The notes under the pieces were generated by a model, which was given only the letters and a program-made list of their open reading frames with translations, searched no databases and was not told the DNA's origin. From Mycetohabitans rhizoxinica HKI 454 (GTDB lineage Bacteria; Pseudomonadota; Gammaproteobacteria; Burkholderiales; Burkholderiaceae): a stretch of 11,610 bases of DNA. The translations under genes were made by a program, and so were the position numbers. Positions 1 through 6,606 of this stretch are shown here, piece by piece (position 1 is the stretch's first letter; the number at the start of each line of letters is the position of its first letter). The stretch lies in contig NC_014718.1 of the NCBI RefSeq assembly GCF_000198775.1, positions 128,427 to 140,036 of the forward strand, in the 5' to 3' direction.

Positions 1-153
1 GGCTCCAACCGGCCCGCCGTGGTCGATGCACCTATCGAAAAACTGGCTTAGTTTTTCGAGATCTTTTTCTTGATCCGCCGACATAGTTTTTGGATCTAGC
101 GACTGTAGTTTGTCAATCTGATCCATAAAACCGCTGCCAATGGTAGAAACCAT
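1..153 (-). CDS. 5' end of a candidate Hrp-regulated (type III secretion-associated) protein, partial
   Basis: The reading frame is open for 51 codons from an ATG at 153 to the window edge, so the gene continues outside. An AAGGAG-type ribosome binding site sits a few bases upstream of the ATG on the minus strand, which supports this start. The visible N-terminus starts MVSTIGSGFMDQIDKLQSLD and continues as a charged, probably helical stretch (residues 25-40, rich in K, E, D, Q). There is no signal peptide or membrane segment. GC content is about 47%, clearly below the rest of the window, which suggests an accessory or acquired gene. About 94 bases upstream lies a TTCG-N16-TTCG box with a well-placed -10, the pattern used by HrpB/HrpX for type III secretion genes. 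I do not recognise the family. A secreted effector, translocator or chaperone is inferred only from the promoter and the lack of a Sec signal. Confidence 0.6.
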   Translation of the reverse strand, partial: MVSTIGSGFMDQIDKLQSLDPKTMSADQEKDLEKLSQFFDRCIDHGGPVGA

Positions 154-210
154 AATGCTCTCCTTGAAGTAGATGAGTGCTGGGCTGGCTTTGGGTCACC
201 GAGCAGCACA

Positions 211-271
211 ACGATGCCATGCTGAACTGCGTGGAGCCCGGTGATCACGAAGTAGCACGTTGCGACACGAA
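211..271 (-). promoter_or_regulatory. hrpII/PIP-type box with -10 element
   Basis: On the minus strand, positions 271-248 read TTCG-N16-TTCG. Each TTCG is followed by T, so the box also satisfies the stricter TTCGB-N15-TTCGB form. A CATCGT hexamer (216-211) fits the -10 consensus YANNRT and starts 31 bases after the box, inside the 30-32 base spacing known for functional PIP boxes. The predicted transcript would have a leader of about 50 bases before the ATG at 153. In Ralstonia and Xanthomonas such boxes are bound by the AraC-type activators HrpB and HrpX. The box alone could occur by chance, but box, spacing, -10, orientation and the nearby ribosome binding site agree. Confidence 0.65.
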
Positions 272-396
272 CTCAGGCTCGCGCCGTTGCGTAGGCATTG
301 GCATCAAACTGGAGTTGACCCAGTAACGCAGGACACCTGGACACTACCAGGTAAGTGACTCAGCCGTTCGCCGGGCTTCTGGAGGTGAGCGGTATC

Positions 397-560
397 TCAA
401 CGCTCTTGATACTGCTTGCGCCATGTGAACACCTGATTCTCATTCATACCATGCCATCGTGCATCTCCCGAGCCCGTCTCTTCGGGGGGCAGACGTCGCC
501 TACACGATGGCCAATTTTTTCCACAGAACGCCAGCGACGGTGCTCCGGCTCACTTAGCAT
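397..560 (-). mobile_element. IS66-family TnpA (orfA) remnant
   Basis: A minus-strand frame from the ATG at 560 to a stop at 444-446 begins MLSEPEHRRWRSVEKIG, like the start of IS66 TnpA proteins. A second frame (447 down to 397) continues with NENQVFTWRKQYQER, matching the NANQVFxWRKxY helix-turn-helix segment of the same family. The two halves are in different frames and the C-terminal half is missing, so it is a dead fragment. I find no tnpB or tnpC in the window and no convincing pair of terminal inverted repeats. It lies upstream of the Hrp-box gene and hints at past rearrangement there. Confidence 0.65.
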
Positions 561-756
561 TACAACGCTTTCCTGATGCCTAGGCTTGAAGCCAGTCACC
601 GAACTGACCTCTATTTTAGGAGGTAGCGGAGTCCTGAGATTCAGATTTAGGGAGCTATTCCACGATACTCGCAGTCTTGATGGAGGAGAAAGGAGCTAGG
701 ATTGTCCGGCAGAGCATTGGTCTGTCGATTTGACAGTGAAATCATATTGCATCCTA
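561..756. other. Stretch without recognisable gene
   Basis: No open frame with family resemblance is visible on either strand. There is a purine-rich GAGGAGAAAGGAG run near 682-694 that resembles a ribosome binding site but has no start codon placed to use it. A TTGACA hexamer at 730-735 resembles a -35 element, but I see no good -10 at the right distance. Treated as eroded intergenic sequence between the IS66 remnant and the gene fragments that follow. Confidence 0.4.
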
Positions 757-778
757 CTTGACAACAGACATTGTCAAG
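757..778. repeat. Perfect 8-bp inverted repeat
   Basis: CTTGACAA (757-764) and TTGTCAAG (771-778) are perfect inverted copies separated by six bases. The size and spacing suit either a dimeric-regulator operator or a small hairpin. It overlaps the start of the possible SnoaL-like fragment, so it may be a relic operator of a lost gene. Nothing intact downstream obviously uses it. Confidence 0.45.
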
Positions 779-832
779 CGTAACAAAGCTGTGATCCAGG
801 CGTTTGTCGAGCATATAGACTCAGGGCCGGCG
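758..832 (+). pseudogene. Possible N-terminal fragment of a SnoaL-like (NTF2 fold) protein
   Basis: The frame starting TTG at 758 reads LTTDIVKRNKAVIQAFVEHI followed by DSG. This resembles the first helix of SnoaL-like polyketide cyclase or ester cyclase family proteins, typically NKxxVRRFxEExDSG. After about 23 residues the resemblance ends and Old Yellow Enzyme-like sequence begins. The match is short, so this is a weak call; if right, the fragment has lost more than four fifths of the gene. Confidence 0.3.
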
Positions 833-937
833 CTCACGCGGCGGTGCGCGAGCGCCGCGTGCCCAACGCGCTGATAGTACGCTACTACGCCGAACGCGCC
901 AGTGCCGGATTGATTTTGTCTGAGGCGACATCGGTGC
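821..937 (+). pseudogene. Old Yellow Enzyme-family (NemA-like flavin oxidoreductase) fragment
   Basis: Two frames together give the conserved N-terminal region of Old Yellow Enzymes. One frame reads PALTRR around 828-845 (compare APLTRxRA). After a frameshift another reads RVPNALIVRYYAERASAG and LILSEATSV (about 853-930), matching the family's P-x-YYxQRAsaGLIxxEAT segment. Only about 35 of the usual 360 or so residues remain. It is a relic of an FMN-dependent ene-reductase, fused directly to the enoyl-CoA hydratase remnant by deletion. Confidence 0.6.
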
Positions 938-982
938 TGCCGCACGCGTACTGCGACGGCGCACGCAATGCGAAGGAGGCTG

Positions 983-1343
983 TTCGGTTTGTTCTACTCG
1001 ACGCCTGCCGTGCCATTGTCGTCCAATGTGCTGGGCAAGGCGGCGTTTGAGAGGCTTGTGACCGGTGATTTTATCGATGCGGTGACCGTACACCCACGAG
1101 GGCTGGTCAACCGGGCCGCCGGGCCCGTGCAACTAGATAACACGTTACGCGAGCTGGCCCAGCGCATCTGCGCGAAGCCGGCACACGTGGTAGCGCTCGG
1201 CAAGGATCTGTTTTATCGGCAGGCCGAGATGGGCGTTGACGCCTCCTTAACTGGCTGAGCAGACGATGGCACGCAACATGATAGACGGCGCCGCGCTGGA
1301 CGGCGTTCAGGCGTTCATCGACAAACGCGGCCCGCAACGTTGA
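983..1343 (+). pseudogene. C-terminal half of an enoyl-CoA hydratase/isomerase (crotonase family), frameshifted
   Basis: From 983 the frame reads FGLFYSTPAVPLSSNVLGKA, then LVTGDFIDA, GLVNRA and KPAHVVALGKDLFYRQAEMG. These are typical of the second half of crotonase-family proteins. At about 1245-1254 the frame shifts, and the ending continues as MARNMIDGAALDGVQAFIDK with RGPQR and a stop at 1341-1343. About 120 of the usual 260 residues are left; the N-terminal half with the first oxyanion-hole segment is absent. Upstream sequence switches directly to the Old Yellow Enzyme fragment, so a deletion has joined two unrelated genes. It should not encode an active enzyme. Confidence 0.75.
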
Positions 1344-1446
1344 CGGGTCCATCGGGTACGGGGGCGGCGCTCGCGTCGCATCGGGGGCCTCGCCGTCTTG
1401 CGCCAACTGGCTTATCCTTCGGCGGTTGCAAAAAGTGGAGGTACCG

Positions 1447-2424
1447 ATGCTGATCAACTGCGCTGCATACCACGATGGTCGCAAGATGGGCGACATCCCG
1501 GTGAGTGACATTAGCGAATATGTCGCGAAACCGGACTGTTTTGTCTGGGTGGCGCTGAAAGACCCGAATCCCGAGGAATTGGCGCAGATGGCACACGAGT
1601 TCGGCTTGCACGAGCTTGCAGTCGAGGATGCAAGCCACGGTCATCAGCGGCCGAAGATCGAAGAGTATGGCGCGTCGCTGTTCGCCGTGTTGCACACGGT
1701 TGAGCAAACGTCAGACAAAGAATTGGAAGTCGGCGAGGTAGCGGTTTTTGCCGGTGCGAATTATGTGTTGACCGTTCGTGCCGGCAGCAAGCAGGGCTTT
1801 CAGGATGTGCGTGCCCGTTGCGAGCGCGACGCGCATTTGCTGCGGCACGGCTCGGCCTTCGTGCTGTACGCACTGATCGACAGCGTGGTGGACCGCTATT
1901 TTCCCGTCGTCGAGGCGTTGATCGATGAGTCGGAGATCGTCGAGGACCGGATTTTCGAGAATAAGGGCACCGCGGCCTCGCGTGACGTGGTCGAGGACCT
2001 GTATTCGCTTAAGCGCCGTTTCGTGCGGCTGCATCACCACGTCGCGCCTTTGCTGGAGGCGGTGGGAAAATTGCAGGGTGGCCGCGTCCCGACGCTGTGC
2101 GCCGGCATGGAGGCGTATTTCCGGGATGTCTATGATCATCTGGTGCGCATCGACAAGCTGATCGAAGGCCGCCGTGAGATGATCTCGACTGCGATTCAGG
2201 TGAACCTGGGCATGATCTCGCTGGCTGAAAGCGAGACGACTAAGCGGCTCGGCGCGTTCGGCGCGCTGTTCGCCAGTCCGACGATGATCGCGGGGATCTA
2301 CGGGATGAATTTTCAGAGCATACCGGAGTTGCACTGGCAGTATGGTTATCCGGCGTGCCTAGCGGTCATGCTGGCGATCGATGCGGTATTGTGGTGGCGG
2401 TTTAGGAAGGCGGGTTGGCTTTGA
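1447..2424 (+). CDS. corA: CorA-family magnesium/cobalt transporter
   Basis: CorA forms a homopentameric inner-membrane channel for passive Mg2+ (and Co2+/Ni2+) uptake. The predicted product is 325 residues, a normal family length. Residues 1-255 form the large cytoplasmic domain, with EFGLHELAVEDASHGHQRPK near residues 51-70 typical of the family, followed by the long stalk helix. Two transmembrane segments lie near 266-285 and 297-318, separated by the diagnostic GMN motif (286-288, within YGMNF). The tail ends in basic residues (WWRFRKAGWL). The ATG at 1447 is preferred over TTG at 1426 because GGAGG at 1437-1441 stands five bases before it. The gene looks intact. It converges on the MgtC/SapB-like gene, also tied to Mg2+ stress in other bacteria, but they are not an operon. 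No riboswitch-like leader is evident in the short space after the upstream pseudogene. Confidence 0.93.
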   Translation: MLINCAAYHDGRKMGDIPVSDISEYVAKPDCFVWVALKDPNPEELAQMAHEFGLHELAVEDASHGHQRPKIEEYGASLFAVLHTVEQTSDKELEVGEVAVFAGANYVLTVRAGSKQGFQDVRARCERDAHLLRHGSAFVLYALIDSVVDRYFPVVEALIDESEIVEDRIFENKGTAASRDVVEDLYSLKRRFVRLHHHVAPLLEAVGKLQGGRVPTLCAGMEAYFRDVYDHLVRIDKLIEGRREMISTAIQVNLGMISLAESETTKRLGAFGALFASPTMIAGIYGMNFQSIPELHWQYGYPACLAVMLAIDAVLWWRFRKAGWL

Positions 2425-2511
2425 CCCGGCAGCGTGGGCCGATGGGACGTCCCGGCCTTAGGGCGGTCCGCGCCGCTGCGGCTGCCGCCAGGAACCGATC
2501 CGCGCTGCGGG

Positions 2512-3225
2512 CTATGACGGAGCGACCTCACGCACATGGCGCACACCCTGCATCTGCTCGAGCCGGCGCACAATGGTCGCGAATTCCGGATCAGTGACCC
2601 GCGAGAACGCGATCGTCACATCATCGATGCCGCTGCCGTCTTCCTGTTGCTGTACGATGAAGCGCTTGATGCGCGCGCTGCTCGGGCCAAGCACCTCGGA
2701 CAAGGTGTCAATCGACAACGCACCGCGGCTGGCGACGAGCCGCACCTCGCGGCGGAGCTTCGCAGCAATGAAGCGTCGCTCGAGCGGCTTCACACCGACT
2801 AAGATCACCAGGATGATCGCCGTCGCGGCGCTGGCCGCGACGTATAGTCCACCGCCCACGGCGAGCCCGACGCCAGCCACGGTCCACAGGCTCGCCGCGG
2901 TCGTCAGCCCCCGGATGACTTCCCCGCGCAGCAGGATTGAGCCGGCACCAAGAAACCCGATGCCAGACACTACCTGGGCCGCGACCCGCGACGGATCCAG
3001 CACCATGCCTTCCTTGCCTTGCACCTGTGTGAAGCCATAGGTTGACACGATCATGATCAGGGCGGAGCCGACGCAGACCAGCATGTGAGTGCGTAGTCCG
3101 GCTGCCCACTGCAGCCGTTCCCGCTCGATGCCGATCACGCTGCCGAGCGCCGCCGCCATCAGCAGCCGCCCGACCAACTCCAGGTTGATGACCAGGTCAG
3201 CCATTCCAATTAGAGTCCAGTTCAT
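2512..3225 (-). CDS. MgtC/SapB-family membrane protein
   Basis: The product is about 237 residues. The N-terminal part is hydrophobic with several membrane helices and carries the family hallmarks GSVIGIERE (28-36) and AGLRTHMLVCVGSAL (42-56). The C-terminal part, from about residue 150 (VKPLERRF), is a soluble ACT-like domain as in the longer MgtC proteins. MgtC proteins help survival in low Mg2+ and inside hosts, and in Salmonella MgtC inhibits the F1Fo ATP synthase; for this general SapB-type member the role is not established. Start choice is uncertain: ATG at 3225 gives MNWTLIGMADLV and has only a weak GGAA site, ATG at 3204 is closer to the usual family start, and the open frame extends to 3279. 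It is convergent with corA, with 87 bases between the stops. Confidence 0.88.
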   Translation of the reverse strand: MNWTLIGMADLVINLELVGRLLMAAALGSVIGIERERLQWAAGLRTHMLVCVGSALIMIVSTYGFTQVQGKEGMVLDPSRVAAQVVSGIGFLGAGSILLRGEVIRGLTTAASLWTVAGVGLAVGGGLYVAASAATAIILVILVGVKPLERRFIAAKLRREVRLVASRGALSIDTLSEVLGPSSARIKRFIVQQQEDGSGIDDVTIAFSRVTDPEFATIVRRLEQMQGVRHVREVAPS

Positions 3226-3298
3226 TGCACGTTTCCGGTGTTGGACCGCGCCGGCGCGAGGCGCCGACGCAGCAGCCAAAATGCAAGGTTACTGGAAA

Positions 3299-3695
3299 TC
3301 TTGACATTCGCCGATAGCGAGGCTGAACGCGCGCAATGGCGCAGCACCGGTTGTATCGGATCGTCAAGGCGCTGTCGAGGCAGGCGGACGCCGTGTTCAT
3401 TGGCATCGGTCACGTGGGGCCGCATGCCCGCTGCACGGAGGCGGTTTCGTGTCGGACGCCGAACTCGACGAAATAATCAAGCAGGGCGCTGTTGCAAAGA
3501 TATTGGGATGGTCAATCGATGCGCGAGGCCGGATGCATGCGGCCGGCGTATCGACATGTCAATTGGGCGCCGCGCCACCAGCTTACCGCTCGACTCGCCG
3601 CCGCAACGCCCGACGATTGCCTTCGTCGGCGTATCGCACGCGCGTTACGCGGCGGCCAGCGTCGCCGCCATTTTTGCTCGAAGGCTCGGCCTTGC
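3299..3695 (+). pseudogene. SorC-family sugar-responsive regulator, effector domain remnant with three frameshifts
   Basis: Pieces in three frames line up with the C-terminal sugar-binding domain of SorC/DeoR-like regulators. FADSEAERAQW (about 3305-3337) is followed in another frame by HRLYRIVKALSRQADAVFIG and IGHVGPHA. A third frame gives PLHGGGFVSDAELDEIIKQG and AVAKILGWSIDARGR (about 3434-3530). The first frame then returns with RATSLPLDSPPQRPTIAFVG. The N-terminal helix-turn-helix is absent, because the MgtC-like gene starts just upstream on the other strand. The gene is dead. Such regulators normally control sugar or polyol uptake genes, and none are in view. Confidence 0.7.
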
Positions 3696-4110
3696 GCGTC
3701 GAACAGAGGGCAATGGTCGAGGTCGGCGCCGAGCATGACGACCGCGCCTTTCGCATGGCGCTCCAATGGTAGAATACGCGCGATCAGTTCGTCGTTGGCC
3801 AACGGCGACTTGGCGTACAGATAGGCGGCGTTGGCCAGCGGCTCGACCGTCATCGTGCGGGCGGACATGCCATACGCCCGCGTGATCAGCGACAGAGGCT
3901 CGGGGCAGTTGCCGATCGTAACCTCTGCCGATCGTCGCCTCGTCGCCGGTTCGTGCACCCCGGATGCGACGGACACTTTTTACGTCTCGCTCGACCATAG
4001 AATACCAGCGCGCCGTCGGCATCGAGTGGTGCGATGCGCCAGGCGATAAAGCCGATGCACTGCGCCGGGGCGACGTCAAGCGAGCGGGCGGCCGCCCTAG
4101 CTAGACATCC
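3680..4110 (-). pseudogene. Unidentified decayed coding region
   Basis: Minus-strand frames here have protein-like composition that changes frame. The best stretch reads CPEPLSLITRAYGMSARTMT, then VEPLANAAYLYAKSPLANDE and GAVVMLGADLDHCPLFDAQG (roughly 3910 down to 3690). Upstream in another frame comes LDVAPAQCIGFIAWRIAPLD with ADGALVFYG (around 4085-3985). Neither piece has a plausible start, and the frames do not join. I do not recognise the family. It converges with the SorC remnant, so both may be leftovers of one lost locus. Confidence 0.35.
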
Positions 4111-4259
4111 GGGGTCGGCTTCAGCATAGCGCCCTGATCGGCATAGAACAGCCTACGCCAAGGTGCAGCGCGAAGCCGGTGCGCGGCCATGCGGCGTGCA
4201 TGCTGCACTGCCACACGGCATGGCCGGAAACCCGCGCGGGCATTATTCCGAGGCGTTCT

Positions 4260-4273
4260 ATGCTGTGCAGCAT
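4260..4273. repeat. Palindrome upstream of the amino-acid importer operon
   Basis: ATGCTGTGCAGCAT is a perfect 14-bp palindrome ending nine bases before the candidate -35 of the importer promoter. Its length and position suit a dimeric-regulator operator. A second, odd-length near-palindrome, GTGCATGCTGCAC, lies at about 4197-4209. No regulator gene is adjacent, so the role is a guess. Confidence 0.35.
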
Positions 4274-4281
4274 TTATTGGT

Positions 4282-4309
4282 TTGAGAATCGTCCTGTCGA
4301 TGCTATGGT
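4282..4309 (+). promoter_or_regulatory. Candidate sigma-70 promoter for the importer operon
   Basis: TTGAGA (4282-4287) and TATGGT (4304-4309) are separated by 16 bases and lie about 60 bases before the start of the binding-protein gene. Four of six bases match the consensus in each hexamer or better. It is the best promoter-like pair in the stretch between 4110 and 4370, which otherwise shows no gene. Confidence 0.45.
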
Positions 4310-4369
4310 AAGCCACCTTGCGTCACTGATTTGGTGCACGCGCCGCTCAATCATGAAGGTCCACAAGAT

Positions 4370-5182
4370 ATGAAATCGACAGTGCTCTCCACGCTGCTGG
4401 CCGGCTTGCTGATCGTCGCGGCCGGCGTTGCCCACGCTGACCGGCTCGACGACATCAAGAAAGCGGGCGTGTTACGGGTGGCGACGTTTGACAGCAATCC
4501 GCCATTTGGTTTTGTCGACGCGAAGACGCATCACATCGTCGGCTTGGACGTTGATTACGCCAAGGCCTTGGCCGATAAGCTCGGCGTGAAACTGGAGTTG
4601 CAGCCGACCAATCCAGCGAATCGGATTCCGTTCCTTACGTCCAGGAAGGTCGATCTCGTGCTGGCAAACTTTACGATCACTGAGGAGCGCGCCAAGCAAG
4701 TAGACTTTAGTATTCCATATTTCGCTTCCGGCCAGCAGTTCCTCGCCAAGAAGGGCGTGCTTAAGTCGGCCGAGCAGCTCAACGGTTTGCGGATCGGCGC
4801 GGACAAAGGCACTATCAACGAAATCACGCTGCGCGAGAAATTCCCGCAGGCCACCATCGTCGCATACGACGACACGCCGTTCGCGTTCGCCGCGCTTCGG
4901 GCCGGCAACGTGCAGGCGATCACGCAGGACGGTCCAAAGCTGGTCGGCCTGCTTGCCAACGTGCCCGACAAGCAGAACTACGAAATCCCAGCCTTCACGA
5001 TTTCCAACGACTATATGGGCGTGGGTATCCCAAAGGGCGAGACGCGGCTGGTCGCGTTCGTCAACGATACGTTGCGCGGGCTGGAGAAGGGTGGCATGGC
5101 TGAGCAGATCTACAATCGCTGGTTTGGCCCGCGCACGAGCACGCCGCTGCCGCGCCTGTTTAAGATCGGCGACAAGGTCTGA
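4370..5182 (+). CDS. Polar amino-acid ABC transporter, periplasmic substrate-binding protein (family 3)
   Basis: The product is about 270 residues. Residues 1-23 form a Sec signal peptide with cleavage after AHA, giving a mature start DRLDDIKKAG. The fold is that of family 3 binding proteins: GVLRVATFDSNPPFGF opens the first lobe, IVGLDVDYAKALADKLGVKL follows, and NRIPFLTSRKVDLVLANFTI with TEERAKQVDFSIPYF is the family's ligand-site region. Residues contacting the amino acid alpha groups are expected there, but the ligand (glutamate/aspartate, glutamine or another polar amino acid) cannot be told from this. The ATG at 4370 is chosen because the signal peptide begins there and GAAGG lies ten bases upstream; the open frame reaches back to 4331. 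A six-codon frame (MKVHKI) overlaps this start at ATGA and is probably accidental. Two permease genes follow, the first four bases downstream. Confidence 0.9.
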   Translation: MKSTVLSTLLAGLLIVAAGVAHADRLDDIKKAGVLRVATFDSNPPFGFVDAKTHHIVGLDVDYAKALADKLGVKLELQPTNPANRIPFLTSRKVDLVLANFTITEERAKQVDFSIPYFASGQQFLAKKGVLKSAEQLNGLRIGADKGTINEITLREKFPQATIVAYDDTPFAFAALRAGNVQAITQDGPKLVGLLANVPDKQNYEIPAFTISNDYMGVGIPKGETRLVAFVNDTLRGLEKGGMAEQIYNRWFGPRTSTPLPRLFKIGDKV

Positions 5183-5185
5183 GCC

Positions 5186-5914
5186 GTGCCGCAGGAGTGG
5201 ATTCTGGAGCCGAAGTACGTCGGCTGGCTGCTGCAGGGTTTTGGTGTCACGTTGGCGCTGGCCGCGACGGTGATCGTCACCGCCACTGTGAGCGGCTTCG
5301 CGCTGGCGATGGCGCATAGCGCCGACGCGCGGCTGGTGCGTCGCGTCGCCGCGGCCTACGTGCTGGTGTTTCGCAATTCGCCGTTGCTAGTACAACTGAT
5401 GTTCTGGTATTTCGGCGCGGCGACATTGCTGCCCGATGGGTTGATGCAGTGGCTGAACGCGCCTCATGCGTTCCAGGTCGGCGCATTGTCGCTGCGTTGG
5501 CCGCCGTTCGAATTCGTCGCCGGTTGGATCGGGTTGACGTTCTACTCGTGCGCGTTCGTCGGCGAGGAGTTTCGCGCCGGCCTGCGGGGCGTGTCCGGCG
5601 GACAACGCCAGGCCGCCGCCGCGCTCGGGCTCACGCGCTGGCAGGCGTTCCGCCATGTCGTGCTGCCGCAGGCGGCCCGCAACGCGATGCCGCCGTTATT
5701 CGGCCAGTACATGAATATCGTGAAGAACTCGTCGTTGACGATGGCGATCGGCTTAGCTGAGCTCTCGTATGCGTCTCGCCAAGTCGAGACCGAGACGTTC
5801 AAGACGTTTGCTGCATTCGGCGTGGCGACGGCGCTGTATATTGGCACGATCGCGGTGATCGAGGCGCTTGCGCACGTGGTGCAGCGGCGTCACCCGGCTG
5901 CCCGCGCGGGGTGA
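5186..5914 (+). CDS. Polar amino-acid ABC transporter permease (HisM/GltJ type)
   Basis: The product is about 242 residues with an N-terminal transmembrane helix (GWLLQGFGVTLALAATVIVT) and further hydrophobic segments typical of the His/Glu/Gln/Arg/opine permease family. FRNSPLLVQLMFWYFG is the conserved segment after the second helix. The ATPase-contacting EAA loop is clear near residues 137-162 (GQRQAAAALGLTRWQAFRHV, then VLPQA). The start is a GTG at 5186, four bases after the binding-protein stop, with AAGG eight bases upstream. It is translationally coupled to its neighbours and forms the inner-membrane channel with the next permease. No defect is visible. Confidence 0.9.
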   Translation: MPQEWILEPKYVGWLLQGFGVTLALAATVIVTATVSGFALAMAHSADARLVRRVAAAYVLVFRNSPLLVQLMFWYFGAATLLPDGLMQWLNAPHAFQVGALSLRWPPFEFVAGWIGLTFYSCAFVGEEFRAGLRGVSGGQRQAAAALGLTRWQAFRHVVLPQAARNAMPPLFGQYMNIVKNSSLTMAIGLAELSYASRQVETETFKTFAAFGVATALYIGTIAVIEALAHVVQRRHPAARAG

Positions 5915-5916
5915 CG

Positions 5917-6606
5917 ATGGACGTCTCGATCCTGTTGGACAATCTGCCGTATTTGCTGGTCGGCACGTTCCCGAACGGGCCGCTTGGCGGTGTGGCGTTG
6001 ACGCTAGTGCTCGCGCTGACGTCGGCCTTTGTCTCCGGTGTGCTCGGGCTCGCCGCCGGCATCGCATTGGCGTTGACGCGCGGCGCCGTTCATACGGTGC
6101 TGCTCGCCGTGATCGGGTTCTTCCGCGCGATTCCCGTGCTAATGCTGATGTTCTGGACATATTTTCTGTTGCCCGTTGTGCTGCATATCGATGCGCCCGG
6201 TCAACTGACCGTTGTCTGTGCGCTGTCGCTGATCGGCGGCGCCTACCTGTCGCATGCGGTGTATGCGGGCATCCGCGCGGTGGGCGCCGCTCAACTGCAG
6301 GCCGGGCTGTCGCTGGGTTTCACGCGGATGCAGGCGCTGCGCTTTGTGGTGCTGCCGCAGGCGTTGCGGATCATGGCACCGTCGTTCATCAACCAGTGGG
6401 TGTCGCTGATCAAGGACACGTCACTGGCGTACATCGTTGGTGTGCCGGAACTGTCGTTGCTCGCCACGCAGGTCAACAACCGGTTGATGGTCTATCCGGC
6501 TCAGATTTTCGCGCTGGTCGCCTTCATCTATGTACTAATCTGTACCGCATTCGATGCGATTGCGTCGCGGCTGGTCGCCGTGACGACGCCGCGGCCGTTA
6601 CACTGA
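5917..6606 (+). CDS. Polar amino-acid ABC transporter permease (GltK type)
   Basis: The product is 229 residues, the second half of the permease heterodimer. It has the family helix GVALTLVLALTSAFVSGVLG, the FFRAIPVLMLMFWTYFLLP segment and an EAA loop near residues 122-150 (LQAGLSLGFTRMQALRFVVL, then PQALRIMAP). IKDTSLAYIVGVPELS is the conserved segment before the last helices. The ATG at 5917 lies just after the upstream stop (5912-5914); GTG at 5911 overlapping that stop is an alternative. In this family an ATPase gene normally follows, but here the 8-bp repeat array and a minus-strand gene come next. The importer therefore needs an ATPase from elsewhere, or is no longer functional. Confidence 0.9.
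   Translation: MDVSILLDNLPYLLVGTFPNGPLGGVALTLVLALTSAFVSGVLGLAAGIALALTRGAVHTVLLAVIGFFRAIPVLMLMFWTYFLLPVVLHIDAPGQLTVVCALSLIGGAYLSHAVYAGIRAVGAAQLQAGLSLGFTRMQALRFVVLPQALRIMAPSFINQWVSLIKDTSLAYIVGVPELSLLATQVNNRLMVYPAQIFALVAFIYVLICTAFDAIASRLVAVTTPRPLH

Noticed and set aside
352..366. GTAAGTGACTC resembling an IS66 terminal repeat (GTAAGCG)
   Set aside because: No matching inverted copy was found on the other side of the TnpA remnant, so an element boundary cannot be claimed.
2438..2460. Terminator between corA and the MgtC-like gene
   Set aside because: GGGACGTCCC is palindromic but has no loop of workable size and no T-run, so a terminator cannot be supported.
4353..4373. Six-codon leader peptide (MKVHKI) overlapping the binding-protein start
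   Set aside because: No proper ribosome binding site and no run of regulatory codons or attenuator hairpins; the ATGA overlap is probably accidental.
4472..5317. 281-codon minus-strand open frame opposite the binding protein
   Set aside because: Antisense of a strongly recognisable family 3 binding protein; no independent motif or ribosome binding site.
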